From UBA5704 sp036380715 (GTDB taxonomy: Bacteria; Acidobacteriota; Thermoanaerobaculia; Multivoradales; UBA5704): 64,000 nt of DNA. Made by a program: the position numbers and the translations under genes. Of the stretch, positions 17,249 to 26,071 are shown in pieces; position 1 is the stretch's first letter; every line of letters starts with the position of its first letter. Under the pieces are notes generated by a model. It was not told the origin of the DNA. It worked only from the letters and a program-made list of their open reading frames with translations, and did not search any database. Location of the stretch: positions 7,727 to 71,726 of the forward strand of contig DASVEF010000370.1 of NCBI GenBank assembly GCA_036380715.1. The letters are read 5' to 3'.

Positions 17249-17478
17249 GGAAGCTCTCCTCCTGGTTCGGCTCCAACTACGCGCCAGGGGGCGGATCTGT
17301 TTCACGCCGTCATCCGGACAGCCGGGATCTCCGTAGCTAGAGGTGGAGCAGAAACCCCCGGGACATCGGCAATGCGCTCCAGGCCTCCGTGTACGGTGGA
17401 TTGGGAGAGGTTCGTCTTGGAAGCACGGAAGAGCCGGGGCGCCGGGTGTCCCCCAACCAGATAAAACGGAGAACCGCC

Positions 17479-20400
17479 ATGTCCGAGCCCCTCGTCCGCG
17501 TGACGTTCCCCAACGGAGGCGAACGATTCCAGCCAGGCCAGCAGATCGGGATACAGTGGCAGAGCAGCGACGACTTCGGCCTCGTTGGCCACGACGTCAA
17601 GTTTTCAGCTACCGGCGATGCCCCTTTCACCGACATCGCCACCAATCTCCCCGGCTTCAGCCAGAGCTTCCTCTGGACCGTGCCCAACCTCCAGACCAGC
17701 CAGGGCGTGATCCGGGTCACTGCCCGCAACAGCCTGGGCACCCAGAGCGGCGACCGCAGCGACGGCACCTTCACCATCGGCCAGATCCAGCAGGTTGACA
17801 CCGCCCCGCCGACCGTCCAGGTCACCTTCCCCAACGGCGGGCAGCAGTTTCAGCCTGGCCAGCCGGTCACCATCCAGTGGATCAGCAGCGACAACGTCGG
17901 CGTCGTGGCCCATGACGTGAAGTTCTCCTCCGATGGCGGGAACAACTTCGTGGATATCGCCACCAACCTCCCGGGCTCGGTCCAGAGTTTCGGCTGGACG
18001 GCCCCCAACCTGCAGACCACCCAGGGAGTCATCCGGGTTGTGGCGAGGGATGCCGCAGGGAATCAGAGCGGCGACCGCAGCGACGCACCCTTTACGATCG
18101 GGCAGATCCAGACGATCGACACGATTCCGCCGACCGTCCAGGTCACCTTCCCCAACGGCGGACAGCAGTTCCAGCCCGGACAGCCGGTGGCGATCCAGTG
18201 GGCCAGCAGCGACAACGTCGGCGTCTTCGCTCATGACGTGAAGTTCTCCCCGACGGGCGGCGACCCCTTCCAGGACATCGCCACCAACCTGCCGGGATTC
18301 CAGAAGAGCTTCAACTGGATCGTGCCCAACGCTCCGACCAGCCAAGGGGTGATCCGCGTCGTCGCCCGCGATGCGGCGGGAAATCAGGCTGGGGATCGCA
18401 GCGACGCCTTCTTCGTCATCGCTCAGCCGATCGACACGATCCCACCGACCGTCCAGGTGATCTCGCCCAACGGCGGGGAGATTCTGACGCCGGGTCAGAC
18501 CGCTTTGATCCGCTGGACGAGCACCGACAACGTCGGAGTCATCGCTCACGACGTGAAGCTCTCTTCCGACAATGGGCTCAACTTCTCGGACATTGTCACG
18601 AACCTTCCCGGTTCGGCACAGAGCTTCTCCTGGATCGTTCCCGATGCCCCGACTAGCCAAGGTGTGATCCGGGTGGTGGCCCGGGATGCCGCCGGCAACC
18701 AGGGAGGCGACCGCAGCAATTCGGTCTTCACCATCCAGATCGCGACGATCGAGGATTTCGACGAGCCGTCGATCCAGCCGCAGGCGACGTTCTCCGTCGT
18801 CGCGGGCCTGAGCGTGAATGTGCCCCGCGAGCGAGCCCGGTTCATGAAAAGTGGCATGCTGGTGAAGGAATGCGTGGGGCGCGAGGTGACCCCAGGCAAC
18901 CCCGCACCTCCCAAGCCCTTCGAATTCACGATCGTGCCCGCCCTGACCGGAAGGTGCGACGCCCAGAAAATCGAAACTTGCAATCAAGGCGAGTCGGGAG
19001 ACTGCGGCAGGTACTCAATCCGCGTCACGCCACCGGTCGAGACTCCGCCGGGAACGTACACGTTCAATGTGAAAAGCACCAACACCGGTCAGATGATCGA
19101 CCCCTTCAGGGTGGCCGTCCCCCAACCGAAAATCAGGATTACCGCCCGTCCGCGGCAGGAGCCGAAGATCTTTGCAGGGGAGCAGCTCGACTATGACGTC
19201 GAGATCCAGAGGACCAACTATGTAGGACCGGTCAGACTCAGGGTCCGTCCTGGAACGGAAGTGGACCTATCCGAAAACGTCTTCATCCCGCAGGAGTTTC
19301 GGTCGAGCTCCAATCCAGCCGGCACAGACCGTACGACGCTCACGATCATCACCAGCAAGCCGCAGGCCGATGTTTCGCCGGGGACCGGCAAGGGAAGTTA
19401 CAGCCCGGTGATCGAAGTCGAGGACGCCCTGCCCTTCCTTCAGGTAACTCCCGCAACTCTTTCCTTGGAGGTGGACATCCGGCCGGACATCGACGTCACG
19501 ATCAGTCCGGACCGGCTCAGCGCCGCTCCGGAAGAGAAGGCGGTCTTCACGGTCGACCTGTTCAAGTACGCCTTCCAGGAGCAGGACGACCTTCGGGTCA
19601 CCGGACAGCCCACAGGCTCGAAAGTCGACTTCGTCCCCGCGGGCACCAAGACGATCAAGGCCGGGAAAAGAGACCGGTTCAACCTGGAGATCACTCCCCC
19701 CGCCGGGACGATGCCGGTCCAGTTCCCGCTGACCGTGACCGCCCCCTTCACCCGGGAGGGGATCGTGAAGACCCCTTCCGCCATGGCCACCCTGAAGGTG
19801 GAGCCCGTGGAGAAGAGGATCGTGCTCAGCTTCCGGTCCATGCCGGCCATACCGGGCGACGTCCGGGTGCTGGAGTGCGCCTCGTTCGATTTCGAGGTCG
19901 CGGCGTTGGGCTTCACCACTCCTGAGCCGGTGAGCCTGTCGTTCGAGCGTTCTCCCTCGATAGACCTGGTGCGGGGCGTCTTCGTCCTGCCGAACGGCAG
20001 CACCGGCACGACCTTCACTCCCGATCTCAACAATGCGGACAACAACGTCGTCAAGCTCCGCTTTGAGGTGCCGGTCGATCTCAGCAAAGACGGCGTCCGG
20101 ATCAAGTACGACTTCGACATCGTCGCCAAGCTGGCCAGCGATCCTAAGATCGAATCCAACAAGATCTCCGGCGCCTTCTCGGTTCTCTACGCCGTTCCCG
20201 AAGTCGAGCTGATTCCGATCGATCCTCCGCCGGTCGCCGAGGAGTCGACGGCGAAAGGAAGCTCGGTGCCGGCCAACTTCGGCTTCGACGTCCGGCGCGG
20301 CACCCCGGGCTGCCCGCTGTTCTTCGACCAGCCGGTGACGCTGAAGGTGAACCCGAACCGCCTGCCGCGCGGCGTCTTTGTCGCGGAGATCCAGCAGCCC

Positions 20401-21411
20401 ACGGGCACCATGTCAGGCAGCACGTCCCCGGGGTTCGTGCGGCTCGGGGCGACCCTGGAAGCGCGGGCGGACCGCTATCTGATCCCGATCGAAGGCGAGG
20501 CCGCCGGCGCCAAGATCATTCCGAAAGAGGTGACGCTCGTCGTCGATGACGCCGTCTCGGTCAACACGCCCGCCGGGCCCTTTCAGGGTTTTGAGCAGCT
20601 TACGGTGACGTGGACGACCGTGGGGCCGGTAGATAGTCACGAGATCCAACTGTCCATCGACGGCGGCAACCAGTTCGACAAGGTGGGAGAGACCACCAAC
20701 GCGGCTCAGCGCATGTTCAGCTTCGAGATCAACAACTCGAAGCTCGCGGAGGAGAACAATTCCCGAGTTCGCGTAATCGCCAAGGACCGCAACGGAAGGA
20801 TCATCGGCCTAGGCGACAGCCAGATCTTCAAGATCTTCCGGACCGACGACCCGAAAGTCATCGACTTCACTCCGCAGGACGGAGCGCGCGGCACGACGGT
20901 GACGATCACCGGCGAGGAATTCGTCAAGGGCAGGACGGAGGTGCAGTTTCAGCCGGCGGTCAGGGTGAGAGCCAATGTCGCCGATTCTCGGACGCTGACG
21001 GTCCAGGTACCGGACGGCGCCCAGACCGGAACGCTCCTGGTGATCACTCCCAAGGGGATCGCCGCCACCAGCCGTCCATTCAACGTACTGCAGTCCAGCC
21101 CGCGGATCCATACCGTCACGGCCTTCTCGCCCGCGAGCGGCCCGGTGGGGACCCGGGTGACCATCCGGGGCACGAATTTCCTCAACGTCACCTCGGTGAA
21201 GTTCCGGGGCATCGAGGCAGCAAGCTTCACGGTGGACTCGCCGCGCTCGATTACGGCCGTGGTGCCGCCGGGCGCGCAGAGTGGACCGATCGAGGTGACG
21301 ACGGCCGGCGGAACAGTGGCCAGCAGGACGCCGTTCACCCGGACGACCCGGCCGCGGAGGACGACGGGGCCCCGGCCGGCGAGCCCGGCGAACGGCCAGG
21401 GCGCGCTGTAG
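17479..21411 (+). CDS. Large Ig-like/TIG repeat protein, unknown function
   Basis: 1310 residues. The N-terminal ~420 residues are four ~100-residue Ig-like repeats, each opening with (V)TFPNGG..F.PGQ, then W.SSDN.GV..HDVK, DI.TNLPG and GVIRV.ARDAAGNQ. A long beta-rich middle part follows. Two TIG/IPT domains end the protein (about 1130-1210 and 1215-1290; DFTPQDGARGTTVTITG and FSPASGPVGTRVTIRG). No signal peptide is seen at ATG 17479 (weak GGAG upstream), which is odd for such an adhesin-like protein. It is divergent from the ADOP gene and followed by a strong terminator. Possible surface or structural role; not identified. Confidence 0.72.
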   Translation: MSEPLVRVTFPNGGERFQPGQQIGIQWQSSDDFGLVGHDVKFSATGDAPFTDIATNLPGFSQSFLWTVPNLQTSQGVIRVTARNSLGTQSGDRSDGTFTIGQIQQVDTAPPTVQVTFPNGGQQFQPGQPVTIQWISSDNVGVVAHDVKFSSDGGNNFVDIATNLPGSVQSFGWTAPNLQTTQGVIRVVARDAAGNQSGDRSDAPFTIGQIQTIDTIPPTVQVTFPNGGQQFQPGQPVAIQWASSDNVGVFAHDVKFSPTGGDPFQDIATNLPGFQKSFNWIVPNAPTSQGVIRVVARDAAGNQAGDRSDAFFVIAQPIDTIPPTVQVISPNGGEILTPGQTALIRWTSTDNVGVIAHDVKLSSDNGLNFSDIVTNLPGSAQSFSWIVPDAPTSQGVIRVVARDAAGNQGGDRSNSVFTIQIATIEDFDEPSIQPQATFSVVAGLSVNVPRERARFMKSGMLVKECVGREVTPGNPAPPKPFEFTIVPALTGRCDAQKIETCNQGESGDCGRYSIRVTPPVETPPGTYTFNVKSTNTGQMIDPFRVAVPQPKIRITARPRQEPKIFAGEQLDYDVEIQRTNYVGPVRLRVRPGTEVDLSENVFIPQEFRSSSNPAGTDRTTLTIITSKPQADVSPGTGKGSYSPVIEVEDALPFLQVTPATLSLEVDIRPDIDVTISPDRLSAAPEEKAVFTVDLFKYAFQEQDDLRVTGQPTGSKVDFVPAGTKTIKAGKRDRFNLEITPPAGTMPVQFPLTVTAPFTREGIVKTPSAMATLKVEPVEKRIVLSFRSMPAIPGDVRVLECASFDFEVAALGFTTPEPVSLSFERSPSIDLVRGVFVLPNGSTGTTFTPDLNNADNNVVKLRFEVPVDLSKDGVRIKYDFDIVAKLASDPKIESNKISGAFSVLYAVPEVELIPIDPPPVAEESTAKGSSVPANFGFDVRRGTPGCPLFFDQPVTLKVNPNRLPRGVFVAEIQQPTGTMSGSTSPGFVRLGATLEARADRYLIPIEGEAAGAKIIPKEVTLVVDDAVSVNTPAGPFQGFEQLTVTWTTVGPVDSHEIQLSIDGGNQFDKVGETTNAAQRMFSFEINNSKLAEENNSRVRVIAKDRNGRIIGLGDSQIFKIFRTDDPKVIDFTPQDGARGTTVTITGEEFVKGRTEVQFQPAVRVRANVADSRTLTVQVPDGAQTGTLLVITPKGIAATSRPFNVLQSSPRIHTVTAFSPASGPVGTRVTIRGTNFLNVTSVKFRGIEAASFTVDSPRSITAVVPPGAQSGPIEVTTAGGTVASRTPFTRTTRPRRTTGPRPASPANGQGAL
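17488..18750 (+). repeat. Four ~310-bp intragenic tandem repeats
   Basis: The Ig-like units begin at about 17495, 17815, 18140 and 18450. Long stretches are nearly identical at the DNA level, for example CCAACGGCGGGCAGCAGTTT-like segments in units 2 and 3. This indicates recent duplication and potential for copy-number change. Confidence 0.75.
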
Positions 21412-21441
21412 CCCGCCATCCCTGCCAACCGCCCTCTGTTC

Positions 21442-21477
21442 GCGGCGGGAGCGTCACCGCTCCCGCCGCTCTTTTTT
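21442..21477 (+). terminator. Strong intrinsic terminator of the Ig/TIG gene
   Basis: A perfect 11-bp stem (21442-21452 with 21459-21469, GCGGCGGGAGC), a 6-nt loop and six T residues at 21472-21477. Confidence 0.92.
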
Positions 21478-21513
21478 GCTACTCTCTCTTCAACTCATAT
21501 CCGGAGGCTCGCC

Positions 21514-22863
21514 ATGTTCGGATCGATGGTGCTGGAAGTCGCGATCGGTGTGATCTTCGCGTACCTGCTCCTCAGCCTGATCGTCACGGCCGTGACGGAG
21601 CTGATCTCGGGGTGGCTCAAGTGGCGGGCCAAGGATCTCCGGGCCGGTCTCCAGAGGCTGCTGAATTCCGAGCAGCCCGAGAAGTGGGTGAGCGCGCTCT
21701 ACGAGCACCCGCTGATCCAGGGGCTCACTCAGGACAGGAGGAAAGCGGCCTCGGCGGACAGTACTGCCGAGGCCGCGGCTGGACGAGGCCCTTCCTACAT
21801 CCCATCCCGGACGTTCGCGATCGCCTTTCTGGACGTCCTGCGTGACGAGCACCCGGCGGGACGGCTCCTCTCGCAGGCGCTCCACCGGGTCCTCGACACC
21901 ACTCCGGACTCCGCGTCGATGGGCGACTTGAAGAAGGCGATCGCGGACGAGGTCCGGAAGATCCCGGACGACGGGATCGGCGCGACTCTCAAGCAGCACG
22001 CCACCGCTCTGGTCGGCCGCATCCCGGACAACGTGCCGCTGGCCGAGGCGAAGGGAGATCTCCGGGCCTATGCTCAGAAGCTCTCGGATCTACCTCTCCA
22101 GACCCTGATCGAGAACCTGCCGGACGCGAAGCTGAGGAAGGCGCTCCTCACCCTGCTGGAGGATTCAAACCGCGACGTGGAATCCCTCAAGGAGACCCTC
22201 GAGGTCTGGTTCAACAACTCCATGGCTCGCGTCAGCGGCTGGTACAAGCGGAAGACCCAGACGGTCCACGTCCTCCTGGCCATCGTGCTGACGCTGGTGA
22301 TCAACGTGGACACCGTGCTCCTCGTCGATGCCCTTTCCACGAACCAGGCCCTGCGCCAGTCGCTGGTGGCCGAGGCCGAGGCCTACGCCGATCAGGAGAA
22401 ACCCGCCAACGGCCAGCCCGGGGGAGGCGCGCAGGCGTCGGATCCGGCCGAGAACTACCGGAAGCTGCGGGCGCAGCTCGACAGCCTGGATCTGCCGATC
22501 GGCTGGCTCCTTCCAGGGGAGCGCAAGGCGCCGCCGGGGACTCCTCCCGAGCTGAAGAACGCGGACTTCCGCGACTGGCCCGGCTGGTGGGCGGCGGACA
22601 TGACCGAAGAGCAGTGGACGAAGTGGGCGAGCCTCTGGGGAGACACGATCCGCTTCCACCTCTTCGGCTGGGTGCTCACGGCCTTCGCGATTTCGCTGGG
22701 AGCCCCGTTCTGGTTCGATATGCTGAACAAGGTCATCAACATCCGTTCGTCCGGCAAGGCACCCGAGGAGAAACCGAAGGCGCCCAAGGAGGTGCCGAAG
22801 CCGCTGGAGCCGGGGGAGACTCCCGTGCAGGCGGACCTGGCGGATGGGTTGAAGAGGCGGTAG
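21514..22863 (+). CDS. Membrane protein of unknown function
   Basis: 449 residues. One N-terminal helix (about 6-30, VLEVAIGVIFAYLLLSLIV), a ~210-residue soluble helical region, a second helix at about 252-275 (VHVLLAIVLTLVINVDTVLL), then a soluble loop and a third helix near 392-412 (WVLTAFAISLGAPFWFDML), with a charged Pro/Lys/Glu tail. I recognise the SLGAPFWFDMLNK ending from uncharacterised bacterial membrane proteins but cannot assign a role. CGGAGG before the ATG supports the start. It follows the Ig/TIG terminator, so it is transcribed separately. Confidence 0.65.
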   Translation: MFGSMVLEVAIGVIFAYLLLSLIVTAVTELISGWLKWRAKDLRAGLQRLLNSEQPEKWVSALYEHPLIQGLTQDRRKAASADSTAEAAAGRGPSYIPSRTFAIAFLDVLRDEHPAGRLLSQALHRVLDTTPDSASMGDLKKAIADEVRKIPDDGIGATLKQHATALVGRIPDNVPLAEAKGDLRAYAQKLSDLPLQTLIENLPDAKLRKALLTLLEDSNRDVESLKETLEVWFNNSMARVSGWYKRKTQTVHVLLAIVLTLVINVDTVLLVDALSTNQALRQSLVAEAEAYADQEKPANGQPGGGAQASDPAENYRKLRAQLDSLDLPIGWLLPGERKAPPGTPPELKNADFRDWPGWWAADMTEEQWTKWASLWGDTIRFHLFGWVLTAFAISLGAPFWFDMLNKVINIRSSGKAPEEKPKAPKEVPKPLEPGETPVQADLADGLKRR

Positions 22864-22876
22864 GCCCACCTCCCGG

Positions 22877-22935
22877 ACCCTCACCCCCCGGCCCCCTCTC
22901 CCACCCGCACTCCCTTCCCCCGGGAGAGGGGGAGA
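22877..22935. repeat. Palindromic G/C-rich intergenic repeat, copy b
   Basis: CCCTCACCCCCCGGCCCCCT followed by CTCCC, a spacer, then CCGGGAGAGGGGGAG. It lies between two convergent genes. Confidence 0.7.
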
Positions 22936-22964
22936 AAGACACGAAAATGCCAGGGGAGGGGGAC

Positions 22965-23555
22965 CTACTCGAGGCTGTCGATCGCTGCCCAGAGCGCGTC
23001 AAGATCGAGCATCAGCCCCTCGCAACCTGGGATCTTCTCCAGCGTGCCGGTGCTGACCCCCAGGACGTGGAGGTAGCGTCCCTGGGCGTCGAGCTCGAGG
23101 ATTTCCAGGCTGCGGAGCTGCGGGTCGAGGAGCCAGTACCAGGCCACTCCAAAGGCCGCATAGTCCGCCAGCTTCTCCACCCGGTCGCGCCGGCCGTCGC
23201 GGGGCGTTGGAGAGACGATCTCGATAGCAATGTCGGGCGGGACGCGGATCAGGCCGCGAGCCGGTGGCCAGCGGCTGCCTGGCAAGTAGATCGTGAGATC
23301 AGGTTTCCGGCCGCGCCGGGAGCCGACTGCGAACTTGGCCTCGGAGCCAGCCACCAGCCCACCGTACGGCGAGATCCAGCTATCCAGGAGCCGCCCCAGA
23401 CGTATGACCAGGAACTCGTGAAGGAAATCAGCCACCTCCTCCTCCTCCAGACGTCCATCCACGAGCTCCCCGGGCTCATCCTCGGGCAGGGCGAACCATT
23501 CGTCGAGCGAAAGCTCAGGCGCGGCGGGTGATTCGGCTACCGTCCCCTGGCTCAT
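22965..23555 (-). CDS. Uma2-family (DUF820) putative endonuclease
   Basis: 196 residues, the classic full-length Uma2 layout: ELVDGRL with E32, RKPDLTIYL with D86, IEIVSPTPRDGRRDRVEKL with E112 and K128, and YAAFGVAWYWLLDP. These acids and Lys form the PD-(D/E)XK-like nuclease centre. The substrate is unknown; such genes are numerous in some bacteria. It is not similar in detail to the first copy at 8542. TAGCAT (23562-23567) is exactly 6 nt from the ATG, with no Shine-Dalgarno. Confidence 0.87.
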   Translation of the reverse strand: MSQGTVAESPAAPELSLDEWFALPEDEPGELVDGRLEEEEVADFLHEFLVIRLGRLLDSWISPYGGLVAGSEAKFAVGSRRGRKPDLTIYLPGSRWPPARGLIRVPPDIAIEIVSPTPRDGRRDRVEKLADYAAFGVAWYWLLDPQLRSLEILELDAQGRYLHVLGVSTGTLEKIPGCEGLMLDLDALWAAIDSLE

Positions 23556-23641
23556 GAGTTGATGCTACCACGACCCTGCCGATGCCCTGCCGGCTCAGAG
23601 GTCCCCTCTCCCGGAAGGAGCGAACCGTTTACACTAGAGGG

Positions 23642-24139
23642 GTGAGGCTATCCAACTCCCGCCGGACCCGCGCCCTGGTAGCCGCGGTCCTGCTCGGCTG
23701 CGCCACTCAGAGCGCCGCGGCGCCGGAGCCGAAGGGATTAACGGCGACGGTCCCGGTCCCCGCCGACCTGCACACCCGCATCGTGTCAGGGGCGGGGGAC
23801 GCCTCCACCGCCTACCTCCTGCACATCGATGGCGTCCAGTTCCCCGCCAACGAGCCCGCCGTGGTGCACGTCTTCGGGAATCTTCCCGAGGCCGTGAACC
23901 TGAAGGAAGTGGAGAACAGCCCGCACTACCTCGGCTACTTCACCATCGTCCCGAGGACCACCGAGGAAGGCCGGCAGTCCGAGAAGACCGAGATCGTTCT
24001 CGACGTGACCGGCAACCTCCCCATCCTGCTGAAGAACAGCCGGACCTTGATCGTGACCCTGATCGCCGCCGGAGGTCGCAGGATCGACAAGGACCTGGGG
24101 CTCAGGTTCGAGAAGATGTACGTCACGGAAGAGAAGTGA
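23642..24139 (+). CDS. Exported protein of unknown function
   Basis: 165 residues from GTG 23642. The N-terminus has a basic segment and a hydrophobic signal region (ALVAAVLLGCATQSAAA), with a Cys that could be a weak lipobox. The remaining ~135 residues are beta-rich with no named motif. TACACT (23630-23635) precedes the GTG by exactly 6 nt, so a leaderless transcript is likely; this fixes the start inside a longer open frame. It is divergent from the Uma2 gene. Confidence 0.65.
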   Translation: MRLSNSRRTRALVAAVLLGCATQSAAAPEPKGLTATVPVPADLHTRIVSGAGDASTAYLLHIDGVQFPANEPAVVHVFGNLPEAVNLKEVENSPHYLGYFTIVPRTTEEGRQSEKTEIVLDVTGNLPILLKNSRTLIVTLIAAGGRRIDKDLGLRFEKMYVTEEK

Positions 24140-24143
24140 GGCT

Positions 24144-24219
24144 ATGAAAGAGGAATACGACTTTTCCAAAGGTGAGCGAGGGAAGTTCTATCGACCAGAG
24201 ATAAAGCTCAACCTGCCGA
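24144..24219 (+). pseudogene. Truncated antitoxin-like remnant (MKEEYDFSKG family)
   Basis: About 25 residues, MKEEYDFSKGERGKFYRPEI plus KLNLP, match the start of a short family I know as putative CopG-like antitoxins. The expected C-terminal ribbon-helix-helix part is absent: the frame runs on antisense into the ridA 3' end as unrelated Pro/Arg-rich residues. No toxin partner is adjacent. It starts 4 bp after the preceding stop codon. Read as a 3'-truncated remnant. Confidence 0.55.
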
Positions 24220-24678
24220 CTACTCCCTCCGCACAGCCGTCATCACAATCTCCATCCGAGCGCCCCGCGGGAGAGCCGCCACCGCGACCACGGCGCGGGC
24301 CGGGGGATCTTCGGGGAAGTAGGTCGCGTAGACCTCGTTGAGCTTCGCGTAGTCGGCGATGTCGGCGAGGAAGATCTGGACCTGGACCACGTCCTTCAAC
24401 GAATAGCCCGCCGCCTCCAGCACGGCCCGGCAGTTCTCGATCGCGCGGCGGGTCTCCGCTTCCAGGCCGCCGGGGACCATCTCGCGGGTGGCGGGGTCGA
24501 GGCCGATCTGGCCGGCGAGGTAGAGGGTGTCCCCCACCTGGATCGCCTGCGAGTAGGAGGCGATGGCTGCCGGGGCGCGGTCGGTGGAGATGACCCGCCG
24601 CTCGCGAGGACGGCCGGTCTCGGTCGCCGCGACGCAGCCGGTCAGCGCGAGGAGGAGGCAGACCGCGGACGCCCTCAT
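24220..24678 (-). CDS. RidA-family enamine/imine deaminase, predicted lipoprotein
   Basis: 152 residues. A signal peptide with lipobox LALTGC ends at Cys15, so the enzyme is probably membrane-anchored outside the cytoplasm. The Rid fold follows: PAAIASYSQAIQVGDTLYLAGQIG and PPARAVVAVAALPRGARMEI, which includes the Arg used for substrate carboxylate binding. RidA proteins hydrolyse reactive enamines released by PLP enzymes. The ATG overlaps the aminotransferase stop by 4 nt (ATGA), so the pair is translationally coupled. Confidence 0.88.
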   Translation of the reverse strand: MRASAVCLLLALTGCVAATETGRPRERRVISTDRAPAAIASYSQAIQVGDTLYLAGQIGLDPATREMVPGGLEAETRRAIENCRAVLEAAGYSLKDVVQVQIFLADIADYAKLNEVYATYFPEDPPARAVVAVAALPRGARMEIVMTAVRRE

Positions 24679-25970
24679 ACCGCGATCCCCTTCTCCATCA
24701 CCGTTTCCATGGCATCGCAGAAGTAGTCGATCTCCTGGAGGGTCGTATAGACGCTCGGGGTGATCCTCAGCCCTTCGAACTCGGGATGGACGATCGGCGT
24801 GACCAGGATTCGGTGGCGGTCCCAGAGGTGCTGAACGAGCCTGGGGGTCTCGATCCCGGCGATCTGGACGTTGCCGATGCCGCAAGAGAAGCGCGGGTCG
24901 AGGCTGGTATGGAGGCGCACCCGGTCATGTTTCATCAGGCGCTTCGCCCAGCGGTCCCGCAGATAGCGGAGACGGGCGGCCTTGCGCTCGGGGCCGATTC
25001 CCTCGTGGAAGGTCAGCGCGTCGGTGATCGCCAGGTAGTTGGCCGCCGGATGGGTGCCGATCTCCTCGTACTTGCGGATGTCGCCGTCCATTTTGGCGGG
25101 CGCGGCCATCAGCGGCCAGAGGCCGGCGATCCTGTCCTTGCGGACGTAGAGCAGCCCGGTGCCGTGGGGCGCGAAGAGCCATTTGTGCAGGCTGCTCGCG
25201 TAGTAGTCGCAATCCAGGTCCGCGTGGGTGAACGGGAAGTGCGCGAAGGTGTGCGCGCCGTCCACGATCACCGGGATTCCCTTCTCTCGCGCCATGGCCA
25301 CCACCCGCTTCACCGGGAGGATCTGCCCCGTGAGGTTGATCATGTGGCACATCAGGATCAGCTTCGTCTTCGGCGTGACGGCGGCGCGGAAGCGCTCGAC
25401 GACCTCGTCGTCGTCCTCGGAGGGGACGGGCAGCGAGATCTGCTTGAGGACGATCCGGTCGCGCCGGGCCCTCTGCTCCCAGGTGGTCAGCATGCGCGGG
25501 TAGTCCTGATTGGAGGTCAGGACTTCGTCGCCCGGCTCCAGGTCGAAGCCGTACTGGCAGATCTGGATCCCTTCGGAGGCGTTGCGGGTGAGGGCGATCT
25601 CTTCAGGATCGCAGACGAAGAAGCGGGCGAGGCGCTGGCGGACCGTTTCGCGCTGCGGCTCCAGGATCTGCCAGAGGGCGTAGGGCGGCGGCGCGCTGTT
25701 CGAGTAGTCGAGGTGGCGCTTCATGGCCTCCTGGACCACCGCCGGCGACGGGCTCACCCCGCCGTTGTTGAGGTTCACGATGGACCGGTCCATGGTGAAC
25801 GCCTGCTGGATCTCGAACCAGAAGGCCTCGTCCGCGGCCACCTCCTCCGGAGAGCCGGGACGGGGCGTGGCCAGGGCGCGCTGCGCGCGGGTGAGATCGA
25901 GCGCGGCCAAGGCCACGGCCGCGGCGGCCGGCCGGGCGAAGGCGCCAAAGAGCTCGCGACGGCTGTACAT
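24675..25970 (-). CDS. Class V PLP-dependent aminotransferase, predicted Tat-exported
   Basis: 431 residues. The N-terminus SRRELFGAFARPAAAAVALAA looks like a twin-arginine signal. The class V aminotransferase fold (isopenicillin-N epimerase-like) follows, with NNGGVSP, TRNASEGI, DGAHTFAHF and the PLP lysine K263 in SSLHKWLFAPHGTG. Tat export fits a cofactor-loaded enzyme. The reaction is unknown: family members act as epimerases, desulfurases or lyases on amino acids. Coupled to a lipoprotein RidA, it may release an enamine/imine product in the periplasm. Confidence 0.85.
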   Translation of the reverse strand: MYSRRELFGAFARPAAAAVALAALDLTRAQRALATPRPGSPEEVAADEAFWFEIQQAFTMDRSIVNLNNGGVSPSPAVVQEAMKRHLDYSNSAPPPYALWQILEPQRETVRQRLARFFVCDPEEIALTRNASEGIQICQYGFDLEPGDEVLTSNQDYPRMLTTWEQRARRDRIVLKQISLPVPSEDDDEVVERFRAAVTPKTKLILMCHMINLTGQILPVKRVVAMAREKGIPVIVDGAHTFAHFPFTHADLDCDYYASSLHKWLFAPHGTGLLYVRKDRIAGLWPLMAAPAKMDGDIRKYEEIGTHPAANYLAITDALTFHEGIGPERKAARLRYLRDRWAKRLMKHDRVRLHTSLDPRFSCGIGNVQIAGIETPRLVQHLWDRHRILVTPIVHPEFEGLRITPSVYTTLQEIDYFCDAMETVMEKGIAV

Positions 25971-26071
25971 TCGGATGCCCTCCAGGTTGAGGGTTGGTGA
26001 AGCAGGAGGATTCTAGCGCCCGGCGAAGATCGGGACCAGCCCGAAGAGGTCATCGATCTCGCTGGCTCAGG

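Noticed and set aside
14636..17464. A 942-residue plus-strand open frame antisense to the ADOP permease
   Set aside because: It is a GC-rich shadow of the permease on the other strand: His/Arg/Asp-rich with no domain, while the minus-strand frame has clear family motifs and a strong Shine-Dalgarno.
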